This document shows positions 1 through 10,200 of a stretch of 64,000 nt of DNA, in pieces (position 1 is the first letter of the stretch; each line of letters starts with the position of its first letter). The position numbers and the translations under genes are program-made. Origin of the DNA: Fomitopsis serialis (lineage: Eukaryota; Basidiomycota; Agaricomycetes; Polyporales; Fomitopsidaceae); the NCBI RefSeq assembly GCF_022376445.1, contig NW_025955141.1, positions 1-64,000 on the forward strand, given 5' to 3'. Below the pieces are notes generated by a model. The model was not told the origin of the DNA. It made no database searches and saw only the letters and a list, made by a program, of their open reading frames with translations.

Positions 1-373
1 GATGATGGTAACCACCCAGCACAAAGACCCGTTCACATCCATGACTTGAAGTTGATTGGGCGCATACATAGGTGCGTGACCATTTTGCGTGCAGATGATC
101 GGTGAAGTTCGTGGGCATGATGGCAGACTCGATTCCCTCGCTCGAATTTGCGTGAATTCCCATCAAATGGCTGTGAATCACAAAGAAATACTAGCTCAGC
201 CATACAATTTTGGTACTTCAATTCACATTGTTTTGCATCTATTTACATGCAAACCACTACATTCACCCTACTCAACTCATACCTACAGCTGGGCATTTGC
301 CCAGAGCACTCACTGTTGCTGTGTCTGCTCCCTCATCTGCTCCGATACCTGGGAGGTTTGGCAGGTCCAGGTC
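1..373. other. Unassigned sequence at window edge
   Basis: I see no gene, splice structure or repeat family I can name here. Short open frames occur on both strands but overlap each other and show no domain. Confidence 0.5.
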
Positions 374-1009
374 AAAAGAAATGGCCGGCCAGCGAGAACG
401 CGTGGTTCTGCTGGCCGGAAACGTCGACGCAAGGCTCCCCCATCGTGGGAGAGCCTAACGTTCACGTTTCCACACGAGTAAAGTGCATGGGGGAGGAAGG
501 AAGCGCCGGCTGGTGCTGGGCAGGTTGAGGGCATAAGAAACGGCCGGCCAGCAAGAACGCGTGGTTCTGCTGGCCGGAAACGTCGACGCAAGGCTCCCCC
601 ATCGTGGGAGAGCCTAACGTTCACGTTTCCGCACGAGTACAGTGCATGGGGGAGGATGGAGGTCGGATGTAGGGATGGGCATATCCACATACCAATAGAC
701 TGCTGGCCAGCGAGAATACGTGGCTCCTCTCGCTAGCAATGTTGATGCCAGGCTCTCTAATGATGGGAGAGCCCAGCGTTCAGGCTTCCGTTTCGGCGGG
801 GTGCACAGGGGAGGAAGGAAGTCGACAGCAGTGGTGGGTAAGTTAAGGTAGGAAGAAATGGCCGGACCACGAGAACACGTGGATCTGTTGACTTCAAACG
901 TTCATGCAAGGCTCTCCCATGATGGGAGAGCCTAACGTGCACGTTTCCGCGCAGGCACGGCTCGCAGGGGAGGAAGGAAGTCAGTGGGTGGGCGGAGGAG
1001 GAGAGAAAT
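374..1009. repeat. Four tandem 159-bp repeats with internal hairpin
   Basis: Matching landmarks (CGAGAAC and equivalents) recur at about 393, 552, 711 and 870, an exact 159-bp period. Units 1 and 2 are nearly identical; units 3 and 4 are diverged. Every unit contains an inverted repeat of the form AGGCTCTCCCA / TGGGAGAGCCT and a CACGTTTCC-like block. The small open frames here are by-products of the repeat. Function unknown; it could be a minisatellite or the remains of a hairpin-rich non-coding element. Confidence 0.85.
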
Positions 1010-1079
1010 GTAGACGGAGTGAGGGTCGATCAAAATCGGGAGCCTCTGGCCTAATATGGTGAGACTGTCAGAGGCTAAC

Positions 1080-1364
1080 TGTTGAACCGTATAGGCGCCC
1101 ACCGGGCCGCCGGGTTCCACGGGCCGGATCGCACTGCACGTGCTAGATCCGCACTTACCGCATAGAGCAAGTCATGCGTGGGAATGGACTATACAGTAGT
1201 ATTAGTCAGCATCTCTCAGATGTATATAAGACCCACCAGTAGCGTAGCTCTCTCTCGAGTACTTCCAACACCGGAACTACTTGTGTGCCTCAAGCTTAAC
1301 AGCAACACCTTCAAGCAGGTAAGTTAGAGCGCGGTCCACTACATGTGACCTAGTCTGCTCAACA
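1080..1364 (+). repeat. 5' LTR of the copia element
   Basis: Direct repeat of 6699-6983 with two substitutions, TG...CA ended. It holds a TATA box at 1223-1229 and, about 90 bp further on, a strong splice-donor consensus CAG|GTAAGT (GT at 1319-1320). Confidence 0.97.
1223..1229 (+). promoter_or_regulatory. TATA box of the copia LTR
   Basis: TATATAA lies in the middle of the 5' LTR and is repeated in the 3' LTR. Its position fits a U3 promoter driving the genomic RNA. The transcription start itself was not determined. Confidence 0.7.
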
Positions 1365-1376
1365 GGTTATGAGCCC
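1365..1376 (+). other. Primer-binding site for a half initiator-Met tRNA
   Basis: GGTTATGAGCCC begins at the first base after the 5' LTR. It is complementary to the anticodon stem-loop (GGGCTCATAACC) of eukaryotic initiator tRNA-Met, not to a tRNA 3' end. This is the arrangement known from Drosophila copia and yeast Ty5, which prime with a 5' half of tRNA-iMet cut in the anticodon loop. Complementarity beyond 12 nt depends on the host tRNA sequence, which I cannot see. Confidence 0.75.
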
Positions 1377-1655
1377 CGGTCGACGCCTGAGTACTGCGCC
1401 TTAACGGCTGCGACTCGGTGCGCACTGGCTTACCTGCGGCATCGCCCTCACGGGCTTGAAGCCAGGGGGAGACTATGCGCGGAAACGCTGCAGGTCTCAA
1501 GCGCGACTCACGTCGCTGCTAAACCCCATGAGGACACTGAGTCCATGTGTGTGGACAGCGCCTTTTGGCTGCAGTCCGTTGTGTGACAGAGCGCTGACGT
1601 CGCCTTCGTCAAGCAGCTCTTCAATGTTTCCCCCATCTCACACAACTATCACAAC

Positions 1656-4600
1656 ATGTCCAACGCTCTCCTCAACATGGTCCCCGTCCTCGACGGCTCC
1701 AACTACGCTAAATGGTCGGAAGCCATGAAGTCCTACCTCCAGAGCCAGGAAGTCTGGTTCATGATCGGACAGACTCTTGGTGAGCGCCCGACGCTCGAGG
1801 AGGGAGGCAGGAACCGTCAGGAGGTCTTTGCGTGGACCCAGGCGGATGAAAAGGCGCAAGGCATGATACGCCTGCGCCTCAGTCCCTCGGTCGTTCAGAT
1901 CGTCAAAGACAACGACTCGGCAAAGGACCTCTGGGACATGCTGTCCACAATGTACAGCAAGCAGAACGCTGCCAACCTCTACGTGTCCTTCAGGACTGCG
2001 ACGACAGTATGCGTTCCTGCTGACCAGCATCCTGCTCCTTTCCTCGCCAAGATCATCGATGCTTGCGAGAAGCTCGAGGACAACGATCTCAAGCTCCCCG
2101 ACGCGCTTCTGGCAATGATGGCCTTGAATGCTTTACCGTCGCGGTACGACAACGTCGTGCAGGTCATGCTGCAAACGACGGACGTCAAGAAGCTCAAGAT
2201 CTCGGATGTCCGGCACGCCGCCAATCTCGCCTTTGAGCAAGGCTCAGGCAAGAAGGTGTCTTCTTCGCACGACGCGAAGAAGATCTCGGCCGTCAAGCGA
2301 AAGCAAGGCGAGCCGAGCTTCCAGCAGCAGCAGCAGCGCCATGACGGCGGCAGCGGCAGCGGCGAGAAGGCCGACAAGGGCAAGGGCAAGCAGCGCAGTA
2401 AACACAGCGGCAAGAAGACCCGTGCCCAGAAGGACGGCGGCGGCCACAGCAACGGCCACGACCACGCCCACATCGCCTCGCAGGCGTCTGTGGCTGGTCC
2501 CTCTACGTCCCATGTCGTGGACATCGCGCCTTCGGGCAGCAAAGTCCGCACCGTCGAAACGCGTGCGCCTGTGCAGAAGCGCCCTATGCACAACTGCCAG
2601 CGATGGCTGCATCGCGCCCTCGAGTTGGCCGAAGAGGTCGACGTGTCTCCTACGGTCGAGCGCCTCAAAACGCTCACTCAGATTGTCGACAACTCCGCGC
2701 AGATTGAGGACTACCTCTCTGATACGGAGTCGCGTGCATCCAAGCGCGCTCGTCTCTCCGACGATGGCGACGACGACATGGCCGTGAGGATCGACGAGGT
2801 GAACGCGGGTTACAACTCGTACGACGACGGCACCTGGGCTGAAACCCAGGAACCCCTTAACTGGGGGTTGGACGACGAGGACGTCGACGAGAACGTCGAC
2901 AAGGACATCGCGATGGCCGCCGGGCTTGATCTGGACGAGGACGCCAGGTCAGTACCCTCATCTTCAATTCCCATGCGACCTACTGACAATGCGCTACCCA
3001 CAGCCGCATGTAGTAGAGTATCATCTAAGTCGCGTGTAATGAATGAATGTATCGGTAGTTCATTACACAAATATATACACTGTCGTCACGCGCGAGAGTT
3101 TGCAGTGTGCTCCAAGTGTAAGGGAAAAATGAAGATTAAGGATGTCCTAGAGGGTGGCAATGAAGCCTACCCTGACGGAGACCCAACTTGGATGTTGGAC
3201 TCTGGTGCTTCAATGCACTTTACCAACCGGATGAGTGACTTCGCTGAAGTTGAGGATCTCAGCGAACCCATCCTGGTGCAGACTGCGAATGGTACGGCCC
3301 GCTGCACGAAGCGCGGGACCGTCTTCATCAATTTCTTAGGAGGAGACGGTGAGATGATAACAACTCGTCTATACCCCGTCTATTATTTCCAAGGTCTGCA
3401 TCAACGGTTGTTGTCCATGGGGACATTCCTCAAAGAAGGCATGACTGTGCGCGGTGGTTCGCAGCACATCGACCTCTATGAGCCGGGATCGCGGGATCCA
3501 CTATACGTGTTCAAACCGCTGAACCCAGGTGGCTCTATTTTTGGGATTTATGCTGCATCTTCTGGGGAAGATGCGCAAAGTATCCACAATACGGTCTACA
3601 CTGTAGACTATGAAACTATGCACCGCCGTTTTGGGCATCCCTCAAAGGATGTTCTTCGGAAGGCTGAAAAACACACCGATGGTTTCCCTCTCAGGGTTGA
3701 GTTCCCTACGGAGGATCCTGTGTGCCCTGGATGTGCAGAAGGGAAAATGCCCAACAAGGCTTTCCCACCATCCACAAAGCGAGCGACAGAGCCCTTCGAG
3801 CTCATTCACAGCGATGTGAAGTCGTTTCCGCTTGACTCCTACCATAAGTACAGGTACTACATACTGTACTATGACGACTACACGTCCCACACCTGGACCG
3901 TGAATCTGCGCACCAAAAGTGCTGCGATTTCGTCTACGCGCCAATTTCTCGCCACGGTTAAAACCCAATATGGCAAGAAAGTGAAAGGATGGATGTCGGA
4001 TGCTGGGGGAGAATACAAGTCTGATGCGTTTGACAAGATGCTGAAAGACGAGGGCATCAAGATCTTGCAAAGCTCGCCGCATACTCCTCAGGAGAATGGC
4101 AGAGCTGAGCGACTCAACAGGACGATAATGGACAAAGCTCAGGCTATGCGCCTTGAAGTGTGTCTACCTGAATCCTGGTGGGAATTTGCGGTGAACCACG
4201 CTGTCCATGTGTACAATAGGACACCATCTCGTCGCCTCAAATGGCTGACACCATATGAGATGTTGAATGGCGAGGCTCCCGCCATTAGGCACCTACGAGT
4301 ATTCGGGTGCGGCGCATACGTCTTTATCCCCAAGGACGTGCGCAAGAACACTCTGTCTAGAAAGTCAGAGTTAATGACATACCTCGGTGTCGCCCCCGGA
4401 GGTCACGGTGACTTGTTCATGCGTGCACCAAATAATGTGCTCTACACGTCGTCACATGCGTTGTTCGACGAGAGCATGTTCCCCAAATGCCCCAGCATGA
4501 AGCGGCGGGGTAATACTAGGCTGCAAAGCGCGCCAAAACATGACCACAAAGCGGGTCACCAACCCACTTCTCAGGAGGATTCAGACAATGAGGATATCTC

Positions 4601-6626
4601 TCGTCCCTACCACCTTCCAAAGGGAACGGACGATGAGCGTGACAATGCTCAGGAGCAGCCAAAGGCGCCCAGTCCAGTTCCGCCGCCACAACCTTCGGGA
4701 ATTCCTGCGCCTCAAGGGCAGCGGAAATCAGGTCGTCAGCGGAAGCATGTAACTCGCCCAGGGAACGTCTACGGAGAAAATCGCAATCCCGTAGATCAGT
4801 ACAAAGAGATTGAAAAGAAGGGGCAGTGGAAAAAGATTGTCGGAGAAGGGTTGGGTAGCGCCCGCCCTAACCCTCAATCAGAGTCGCAGCAACAGGTTCC
4901 CGGACCTAGCGCGCCAGAACCACAGCCAGACCAACCTTCTGGATCTGCCTCGGGCTCAGACAAAGAAGTCGAGGAGTTACTCATGGCACGACTATGCCGG
5001 GAAGGGGGAGTAGGAATGGTCAACATGCTGCTTTCATGCGCAATACCATCTGTTGAACATGATTCTCCAATATCCAATCCACGTGAATGGACATACCGCG
5101 ATATTCTCAAGCTACCCAAAGAGGAGCAAGAGAAGTGGAGACTAGCGTGTCGCGAGGAGTTAGAGGCTCTACGCAAACACAATGTCTATGAGTTGGTAGA
5201 CCGTCCTAAGGGACGTAGGATTACCAAAAACCGCTGGGTCTTCAACGTCAAAACTGACGGTCGTAAAAAGGCTAGACTAGTCGCAAAAGGCTACTCCCAG
5301 ATTGAAGGCCTTGACTATGATCAGGTCTTCTCTCCCGTCGTACGCTTTGAGACCGTGCGCCTAATACTCGCGCTAGCTGCGCTCGAGGGCATGCACATCT
5401 CCGGACTCGATGTCCGTAATGCGTACCTCTATGGTAAACTCGACGAGGAGATTTACATGGAGCAGCCTGACGGCTTTAAAGTCCCAGGCCAAGAGCACAG
5501 AGTCCTCCGGCTACTGCGTGCTCTCTATGGACTTAAACAGGCGGGGCTTGCGTGGTGGCGCACCCTCAATGAGTCCCTCAAGGAACTTGGCTGTGTACGC
5601 CTTGTATCCGATGCCGGAATATTCATCTACAAGACAAAAGATGGGAGGTTCGTCCTCATCATCGTCTATGTGGATGATGCCCTTTTCTGCGGAAAAGACA
5701 AGGCCCTAGTGGCCGCTCTAAAGAACCGCTTCATGAAGAAGTGGGAGTGTCGCGACCTTGGCGACGTCAAGGAGTTCCTGCGAATGAGCATTACTCGGAA
5801 AGGCGACGAGATTCATCTCGACCAAACTGCCTACCTTGAGAAGGTGCTTGAGCGCTGTGGCATGCAGAATGCTAAATCTGCGCCTACTCCACTCCCTGCG
5901 GGCTACAAACCTGAGCCTTACACCGGCACGGTTGACCCTACACTTCGAAGTCGGTATCAGACTGTCATTGGCTCCTTGCTATATATCATGCTTGGAACTC
6001 GCCCTGACATCTGTTTCGCCGTGACAAAACTCGCGCAACATGCTGCGAACCCGTCACAGGACCACTTGGATAAAGCACTGTATATCTGCCGCTATCTAAT
6101 TGGAACCAAGTCCTATGCGCTTGTATACAGCGGCAAAACTGGACAAGGTGTCTCGGCGTGCACAGACTCCGACTGGGCTAACGACCCGGAGATGCGGAGG
6201 TCTCAGAGTGGCTACTTTATGAAGTTAGCTGGTGGAGTGTTCAGTTGGCTGTCTCGACGGCAAAAGACGGTAGCACTGTCTTCAACTGAGGCTGAATACA
6301 TGTCGCTTAGCGACTGCAGCCGCCAAGTCGTATGGATTAAAATGCTCCTCACGGAGATTGGATATCCACTTGGCCCACTACCCATCTGCTCGGATAATCA
6401 AGGAGCGATATTCATCGGCTCCAACCCTGTAACTGAGAGGCGGTCGAAACACATCGACATACGCTATCATTATATCAGGGAGCTAATTGAAGAACGACAG
6501 GTCGAAGTCTTCTTCATTGGCACTGATGACAATCCGGCAGACCTCTTCACCAAGAACTTGGGCCGCGTCAAGTTCCAAAAGTTCAGGGGCATGCTCGGAC
6601 TTCGATTCTACGATGAAGAGTCCTAG
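1656..6626 (+). CDS. gag-pol: Copia Gag-Pol polyprotein
   Basis: A 1656-aa frame. The N-terminal about 250 residues are a UBN2/Gag-like helical domain (YAKW near the start, LWDML...YSKQN), followed by Lys/Gln/His-rich and acidic spacers with no CCHC zinc knuckle that I can find. The aspartic protease motif DSG is at residues 515-517. Next come the HHCC zinc region with CPGC, a DDE integrase (HSD, SDAGGEYKSD, PQENGRAERLNR), an RVT_2 reverse transcriptase with YVDD at 1338-1341, and a copia RNase H (TDSDWA, SSTEAEY, DNQGA, KHIDIRYH). The start is the first ATG giving the Gag fold. All catalytic residues I looked for are present, and no internal stop occurs. A retained intron-like segment at 2948-3003 may decide between Gag and Gag-Pol. 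Confidence 0.97.
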   Translation: MSNALLNMVPVLDGSNYAKWSEAMKSYLQSQEVWFMIGQTLGERPTLEEGGRNRQEVFAWTQADEKAQGMIRLRLSPSVVQIVKDNDSAKDLWDMLSTMYSKQNAANLYVSFRTATTVCVPADQHPAPFLAKIIDACEKLEDNDLKLPDALLAMMALNALPSRYDNVVQVMLQTTDVKKLKISDVRHAANLAFEQGSGKKVSSSHDAKKISAVKRKQGEPSFQQQQQRHDGGSGSGEKADKGKGKQRSKHSGKKTRAQKDGGGHSNGHDHAHIASQASVAGPSTSHVVDIAPSGSKVRTVETRAPVQKRPMHNCQRWLHRALELAEEVDVSPTVERLKTLTQIVDNSAQIEDYLSDTESRASKRARLSDDGDDDMAVRIDEVNAGYNSYDDGTWAETQEPLNWGLDDEDVDENVDKDIAMAAGLDLDEDARSVPSSSIPMRPTDNALPTAACSRVSSKSRVMNECIGSSLHKYIHCRHAREFAVCSKCKGKMKIKDVLEGGNEAYPDGDPTWMLDSGASMHFTNRMSDFAEVEDLSEPILVQTANGTARCTKRGTVFINFLGGDGEMITTRLYPVYYFQGLHQRLLSMGTFLKEGMTVRGGSQHIDLYEPGSRDPLYVFKPLNPGGSIFGIYAASSGEDAQSIHNTVYTVDYETMHRRFGHPSKDVLRKAEKHTDGFPLRVEFPTEDPVCPGCAEGKMPNKAFPPSTKRATEPFELIHSDVKSFPLDSYHKYRYYILYYDDYTSHTWTVNLRTKSAAISSTRQFLATVKTQYGKKVKGWMSDAGGEYKSDAFDKMLKDEGIKILQSSPHTPQENGRAERLNRTIMDKAQAMRLEVCLPESWWEFAVNHAVHVYNRTPSRRLKWLTPYEMLNGEAPAIRHLRVFGCGAYVFIPKDVRKNTLSRKSELMTYLGVAPGGHGDLFMRAPNNVLYTSSHALFDESMFPKCPSMKRRGNTRLQSAPKHDHKAGHQPTSQEDSDNEDISRPYHLPKGTDDERDNAQEQPKAPSPVPPPQPSGIPAPQGQRKSGRQRKHVTRPGNVYGENRNPVDQYKEIEKKGQWKKIVGEGLGSARPNPQSESQQQVPGPSAPEPQPDQPSGSASGSDKEVEELLMARLCREGGVGMVNMLLSCAIPSVEHDSPISNPREWTYRDILKLPKEEQEKWRLACREELEALRKHNVYELVDRPKGRRITKNRWVFNVKTDGRKKARLVAKGYSQIEGLDYDQVFSPVVRFETVRLILALAALEGMHISGLDVRNAYLYGKLDEEIYMEQPDGFKVPGQEHRVLRLLRALYGLKQAGLAWWRTLNESLKELGCVRLVSDAGIFIYKTKDGRFVLIIVYVDDALFCGKDKALVAALKNRFMKKWECRDLGDVKEFLRMSITRKGDEIHLDQTAYLEKVLERCGMQNAKSAPTPLPAGYKPEPYTGTVDPTLRSRYQTVIGSLLYIMLGTRPDICFAVTKLAQHAANPSQDHLDKALYICRYLIGTKSYALVYSGKTGQGVSACTDSDWANDPEMRRSQSGYFMKLAGGVFSWLSRRQKTVALSSTEAEYMSLSDCSRQVVWIKMLLTEIGYPLGPLPICSDNQGAIFIGSNPVTERRSKHIDIRYHYIRELIEERQVEVFFIGTDDNPADLFTKNLGRVKFQKFRGMLGLRFYDEES
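2948..3003 (+). other. Candidate alternatively spliced 56-nt intron between Gag and Pol
   Basis: The segment starts AG|GTCAGT, contains TACTGAC with its branch A 17 nt before the end, and closes with CCACAG. Unspliced, the frame runs on into protease and pol. Spliced, the codons become AGC CGC ATG followed at once by two stops (TAG TAG, 3011-3016), giving a 433-aa Gag. Sequence signals only; no RNA evidence. Confidence 0.6.
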
Positions 6627-6685
6627 AGCAACCACGGACGGCAGCCCATGGCGCCAGGATATGCTTCGTATGTCAGGGACGTACT

Positions 6686-6698
6686 TAGCAAGGGGGAG
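6686..6698 (+). other. Polypurine tract of the copia element
   Basis: AGCAAGGGGGAG immediately precedes the 3' LTR, the expected place for the plus-strand primer. Confidence 0.8.
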
Positions 6699-6983
6699 TG
6701 TTGAACCGTATAGGCGCCCACCGGGCCGCCGGGTTCCACGGGCCGGATCGCACTGCACGTGCTAGATCCGCACTTACCGCATAGAGCAAGTCATGCGTGG
6801 GAATGGACTATACAGTAGTATTAGTCAGCGTCTCTCAGATGTATATAAGACCCACCAGTAGCGTAGCTCTCTCTCGAGTACTTCCAACACCGGAACTACT
6901 TGTGTGCCTCAAGCTTAACAGCAACACCTTCAAGCAGGTAAGTTAGAGCGTGGTCCACTACATGTGACCTAGTCTGCTCAACA
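6699..6983 (+). repeat. 3' LTR of the copia element
   Basis: Direct repeat of 1080-1364, 285 bp, 283 positions identical. It is followed by CTAAT, which matches four of the five bases before the 5' LTR. Confidence 0.97.
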
Positions 6984-7006
6984 CTAATTGCCTTAAACGG
7001 TGTTTT

Positions 7007-7078
7007 GCGGTGGAGTCTGGGAGACTACACCGCAAGATCACTCGTCCGCAGGTCAAAAATTAGACCTGCGGACGAGTG
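7007..7078. repeat. Two adjacent hairpins upstream of the TET/JBP gene
   Basis: 7007-7033 folds as GCGGTG-AGTCT / AGACT-CACCGC (about 11 bp with one mismatch step). 7039-7078 is a perfect 16-bp stem (CACTCGTCCGCAGGTC and its complement) with an 8-nt AT loop. They lie about 220 bp before the gene start, so they could be regulatory or mark an element edge. Confidence 0.7.
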
Positions 7079-7293
7079 AACCTCGCGTGGCAAGTGGCTG
7101 AGCTAGTTACACCAGACCAAGCATGTTTTCGTCCTCCTCTCATCTCATCCGCCATCTCTCCGCTCGTACAACTTACATCTAGTGCCATCCAACCTCAAGA
7201 GCCCCTGAAATCGGTGGTGAGTACGTTGTAATACCATCCATCCAGTTCCTAAAGCACTTACACACGGTTGTTCATTCTGTTAGCCGACGGAAT

Positions 7294-10200
7294 ATGGATC
7301 TTGATGAACCGGCTGTCCCACCGGGTCTCCCGGGAGAAATGAGACTAGAGGACGAGGAATATCTATGGTAAATCGTACTGCTCCATCATACATGATGTTC
7401 TAATGCATTGTAGGTTCTCCAAACATTATCAGTTTGGTATTCCTGCATCAGTCCTGGAGAGTATTGAAGGCACGCTTGTGGATGCGCCTAGGCGCCTTGA
7501 GGAGATGCCACCGACGTTCCGGCTGCATGAGCCGCACCCCTCCCTCGTTGGTAGGGGACTGACCGTGAACAATAGCTATGTACAGATCATGGATACTTGC
7601 CAGCAAGCAGCCATGGCCTGGGCTCAGCAAGAAGCTCACTGGCCTGTCCCCGGTGAGACCCCACGGGATGCAACTGACGAAGGTAAGCAATATAAATAAA
7701 ATGTGTAGTAAGCGCTCACAATCTCGTAGACTGGCTGTACATAGGCGCGCGTGACTATCTGCACGTGCGGCCTGCACGGGTCTGGGTTGACGGGGAATTG
7801 GTCCCTAACTTAGGCCATGAGCACAATGTTTTGGCAGTGACAGTTATTGCAGAGCAGTGAGTACGGCTTATGTCAGCTATTCTTTGCTGATTGCGCTGCA
7901 GAGACATGGCCCCTAGTGCTGTCGAGACCTACAATAGTCTCGGCAGTAGGATTGTCAGTGGAGTATCGGACGTGGATGACTTGCTGGCTGCACCCGAGTA
8001 TGATAGGGTCAAGAAGCGGTGGGTCAACGGCGCTGATGTTGAGCGTCTCTTCCGTGAGCGTGAGGGTATTCCAGAAATTGGCAAAGAGAAGCCCGCCGCT
8101 CGTGTGTACAACATCGGCCAGTCCCACCAGCGCTCTCGCAATCTGATTGGCCCCAGCATTGGTGCAAAGCGGTTCACGGAGGATGAAGTGGAGGAACCAG
8201 AGGATCTGTCCATACGCCGTGAGCTAAACAAGGCAAGTCTTGCCAATCTCTTGCAGCTTGATGCACTTATAGACGTATGCGTAGATTGGCGCAAAGAATG
8301 GTGTGCACGTAATGAAGATGGTAGTCCCAGAGACATACAAGATGCTGCACGATGTCCAGCGCATGCATGGGTCCTTCTGTATGGGGGACCTGGACAACGT
8401 CTGCTTCTCTAGCAGCCAGCTAAATGTCTCCGCACCTCAGCACTTGCATCAGATCCGTGAAGGTACGTGTCTGTCAGTTTGTGTTCCTCTTGCTTATATG
8501 GTCTTGTGCAGGCAAGAATGACCTCTCGGAATCTCTTGGCCAGTTCGGTGGCTTGCATCGCGACCCCAATGACTGTGTGGGCGCGTACTCTACCATGACC
8601 ATTTTCTCCCAGCTGGACGAGGACATCGAGCATGGCTATTTCATGCACTATGAGCTCGGTGCATTCTCGTCCATGCCTCACAGGGAGAACCAGTACAATT
8701 CACGCATCCTTACCGTCCTATTCTCCGGACTGCGTAAGCACGGTGGTACACCTCCATTTGTCCGCAACCCTGAGACGCCTATCGGTCGCTGCCTGCGACT
8801 GAACCATATCATGTATCACATGTCTGGGATTCTGGATGGTAAGGCGCGTGTTCCTCTTGGAGCGCTAGGAGAGCGAGACCCCATCATCATACCTCCGGAG
8901 GCGTACAATCCTGAGTATGTGTTTATCTAACTTAGCTACTTTTGTGCTAACATAATCCAAGCTTTGACGATCAAGCCACTCTGAGCTCCCAGCCATGCAA
9001 CCTCCAGTTGGATGCGCGTTCTCTTGCGGACGAGCGCTCGGCATCTACGGCGGCTGTTGTTGGCCTGTACTTGATGGTCCAGAAGCTATGGAAACATACC
9101 GGCCCAACTGCGCAGATTGACATCCATAAGTTCTTTGAAGCTTTCACGTCTGAGGATGCTGAAGGTAATGTGCACTTTGTTTCTTTGTGAGCGGTCACTC
9201 ACGTCATCCCAGGGAATCAAGTCTCATACACCGATCAAGATATCTTGGACTACCTCCCCGTCCCCGATCGTGAGCATCCCAACTCCAAGCTCCGCCACGA
9301 GATCCAGCAGTGGAATGCCCACAGGGAAAGGTTTGCCAATACCATTCCATCCGCTACTTACAGGCCAGACGTTGTCGACATCCGCAATGTGTTACAAGGT
9401 GAAGAAGATGAACAAGTTGACCTACAAGTTGGACGTAAGTTGGACGTATACACTATCTCAAACATTGCTAACTTGTTCAATGTTAGGTGTTGGCAAGAGC
9501 AAGAGTAGGTTGTGTGTTGATTTTTCATGTATTTGTGCTGACATATGCCACAGAGAAGTTTGGGGCTGATAGCGGTGAACACATGGCACCAAAGTCAAAG
9601 TCCAAGAAACGTAAGGATGCGAAGAGCACTGACAATGATAGACCTTCTCAGCGAGGTAAGTGTCTGATGAATAATGTGTTCTACTACCCATTCTCATATT
9701 TGTCTCTCAGCTTGTTTGGACTCTGGCGCGGATGAACCAGGTCCGCATTTTTTGTTTTTTTATTTTATTTTTCATGTTCAACTAATTTCTACGTCAAGTC
9801 ATGCCTGACTTGGCAGCACATCCACACCCAACTGTGCATGGTGTAAACGCGGTTGCTGGACCTTCCCAGCATGGCAGTGGTGAGGAAGGGAACTTGCGCT
9901 GCAGCTCTCGTATCAAGGGTGCTGCTGGTCGTACGTAGTAGGGTATTCTGAATAGTAGTAGTAGTTGGCTCATGTTTGGCATTGTAGCAGCAGACGATGA
10001 CTCCGACGTTGATGATGACATGCAACAGTCTTCCGTCCCTATAGCGGCGGTGCTGCAGCCCCCGTACAACTCAATGACTCCAATGAAGGTATGTCTACAA
10101 CATTGTGTATCTCGCTTTGATCTCAACCGTACTTTACAGAAGATGGAGATCCGGAAGTGGAGGCATTAGTTTCGGATGATGAATCTTCCGAAAAAAGTAT

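Larger units (their letters stand above)
1080..6983 (+). mobile_element. Complete Ty1/copia LTR retrotransposon
   Basis: Two 285-bp LTRs flank one gag-pol frame. The LTRs start TGTTGA and end TCAACA, a perfect 6-bp inverted repeat. They differ at only two positions (A/G near 1211 versus 6830, C/T near 1332 versus 6951), so insertion was recent. The flanking 5-mers are CTAAC (1075-1079) and CTAAT (6984-6988), a target duplication with one mismatch. Gag, protease, integrase, reverse transcriptase and RNase H follow in Ty1/copia order (integrase before RT) with no stop or frameshift. A primer site follows the 5' LTR and a purine tract precedes the 3' LTR. The copy looks able to move. Confidence 0.97.

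Noticed and set aside
310..690. Minus-strand frame containing the same 40-residue segment twice
   Set aside because: The duplication is simply the 159-bp tandem DNA repeat, whose length is a multiple of three.
1365..1376. A tRNA gene fragment at the end of the 5' LTR
   Set aside because: Only 12 nt match an anticodon arm, on the complementary strand, and the position right after the LTR is that of a primer-binding site.
1979..2677. Open frames on the minus strand and in another plus frame within gag
   Set aside because: Shadows of the GC-rich gag coding sequence; no independent signals.
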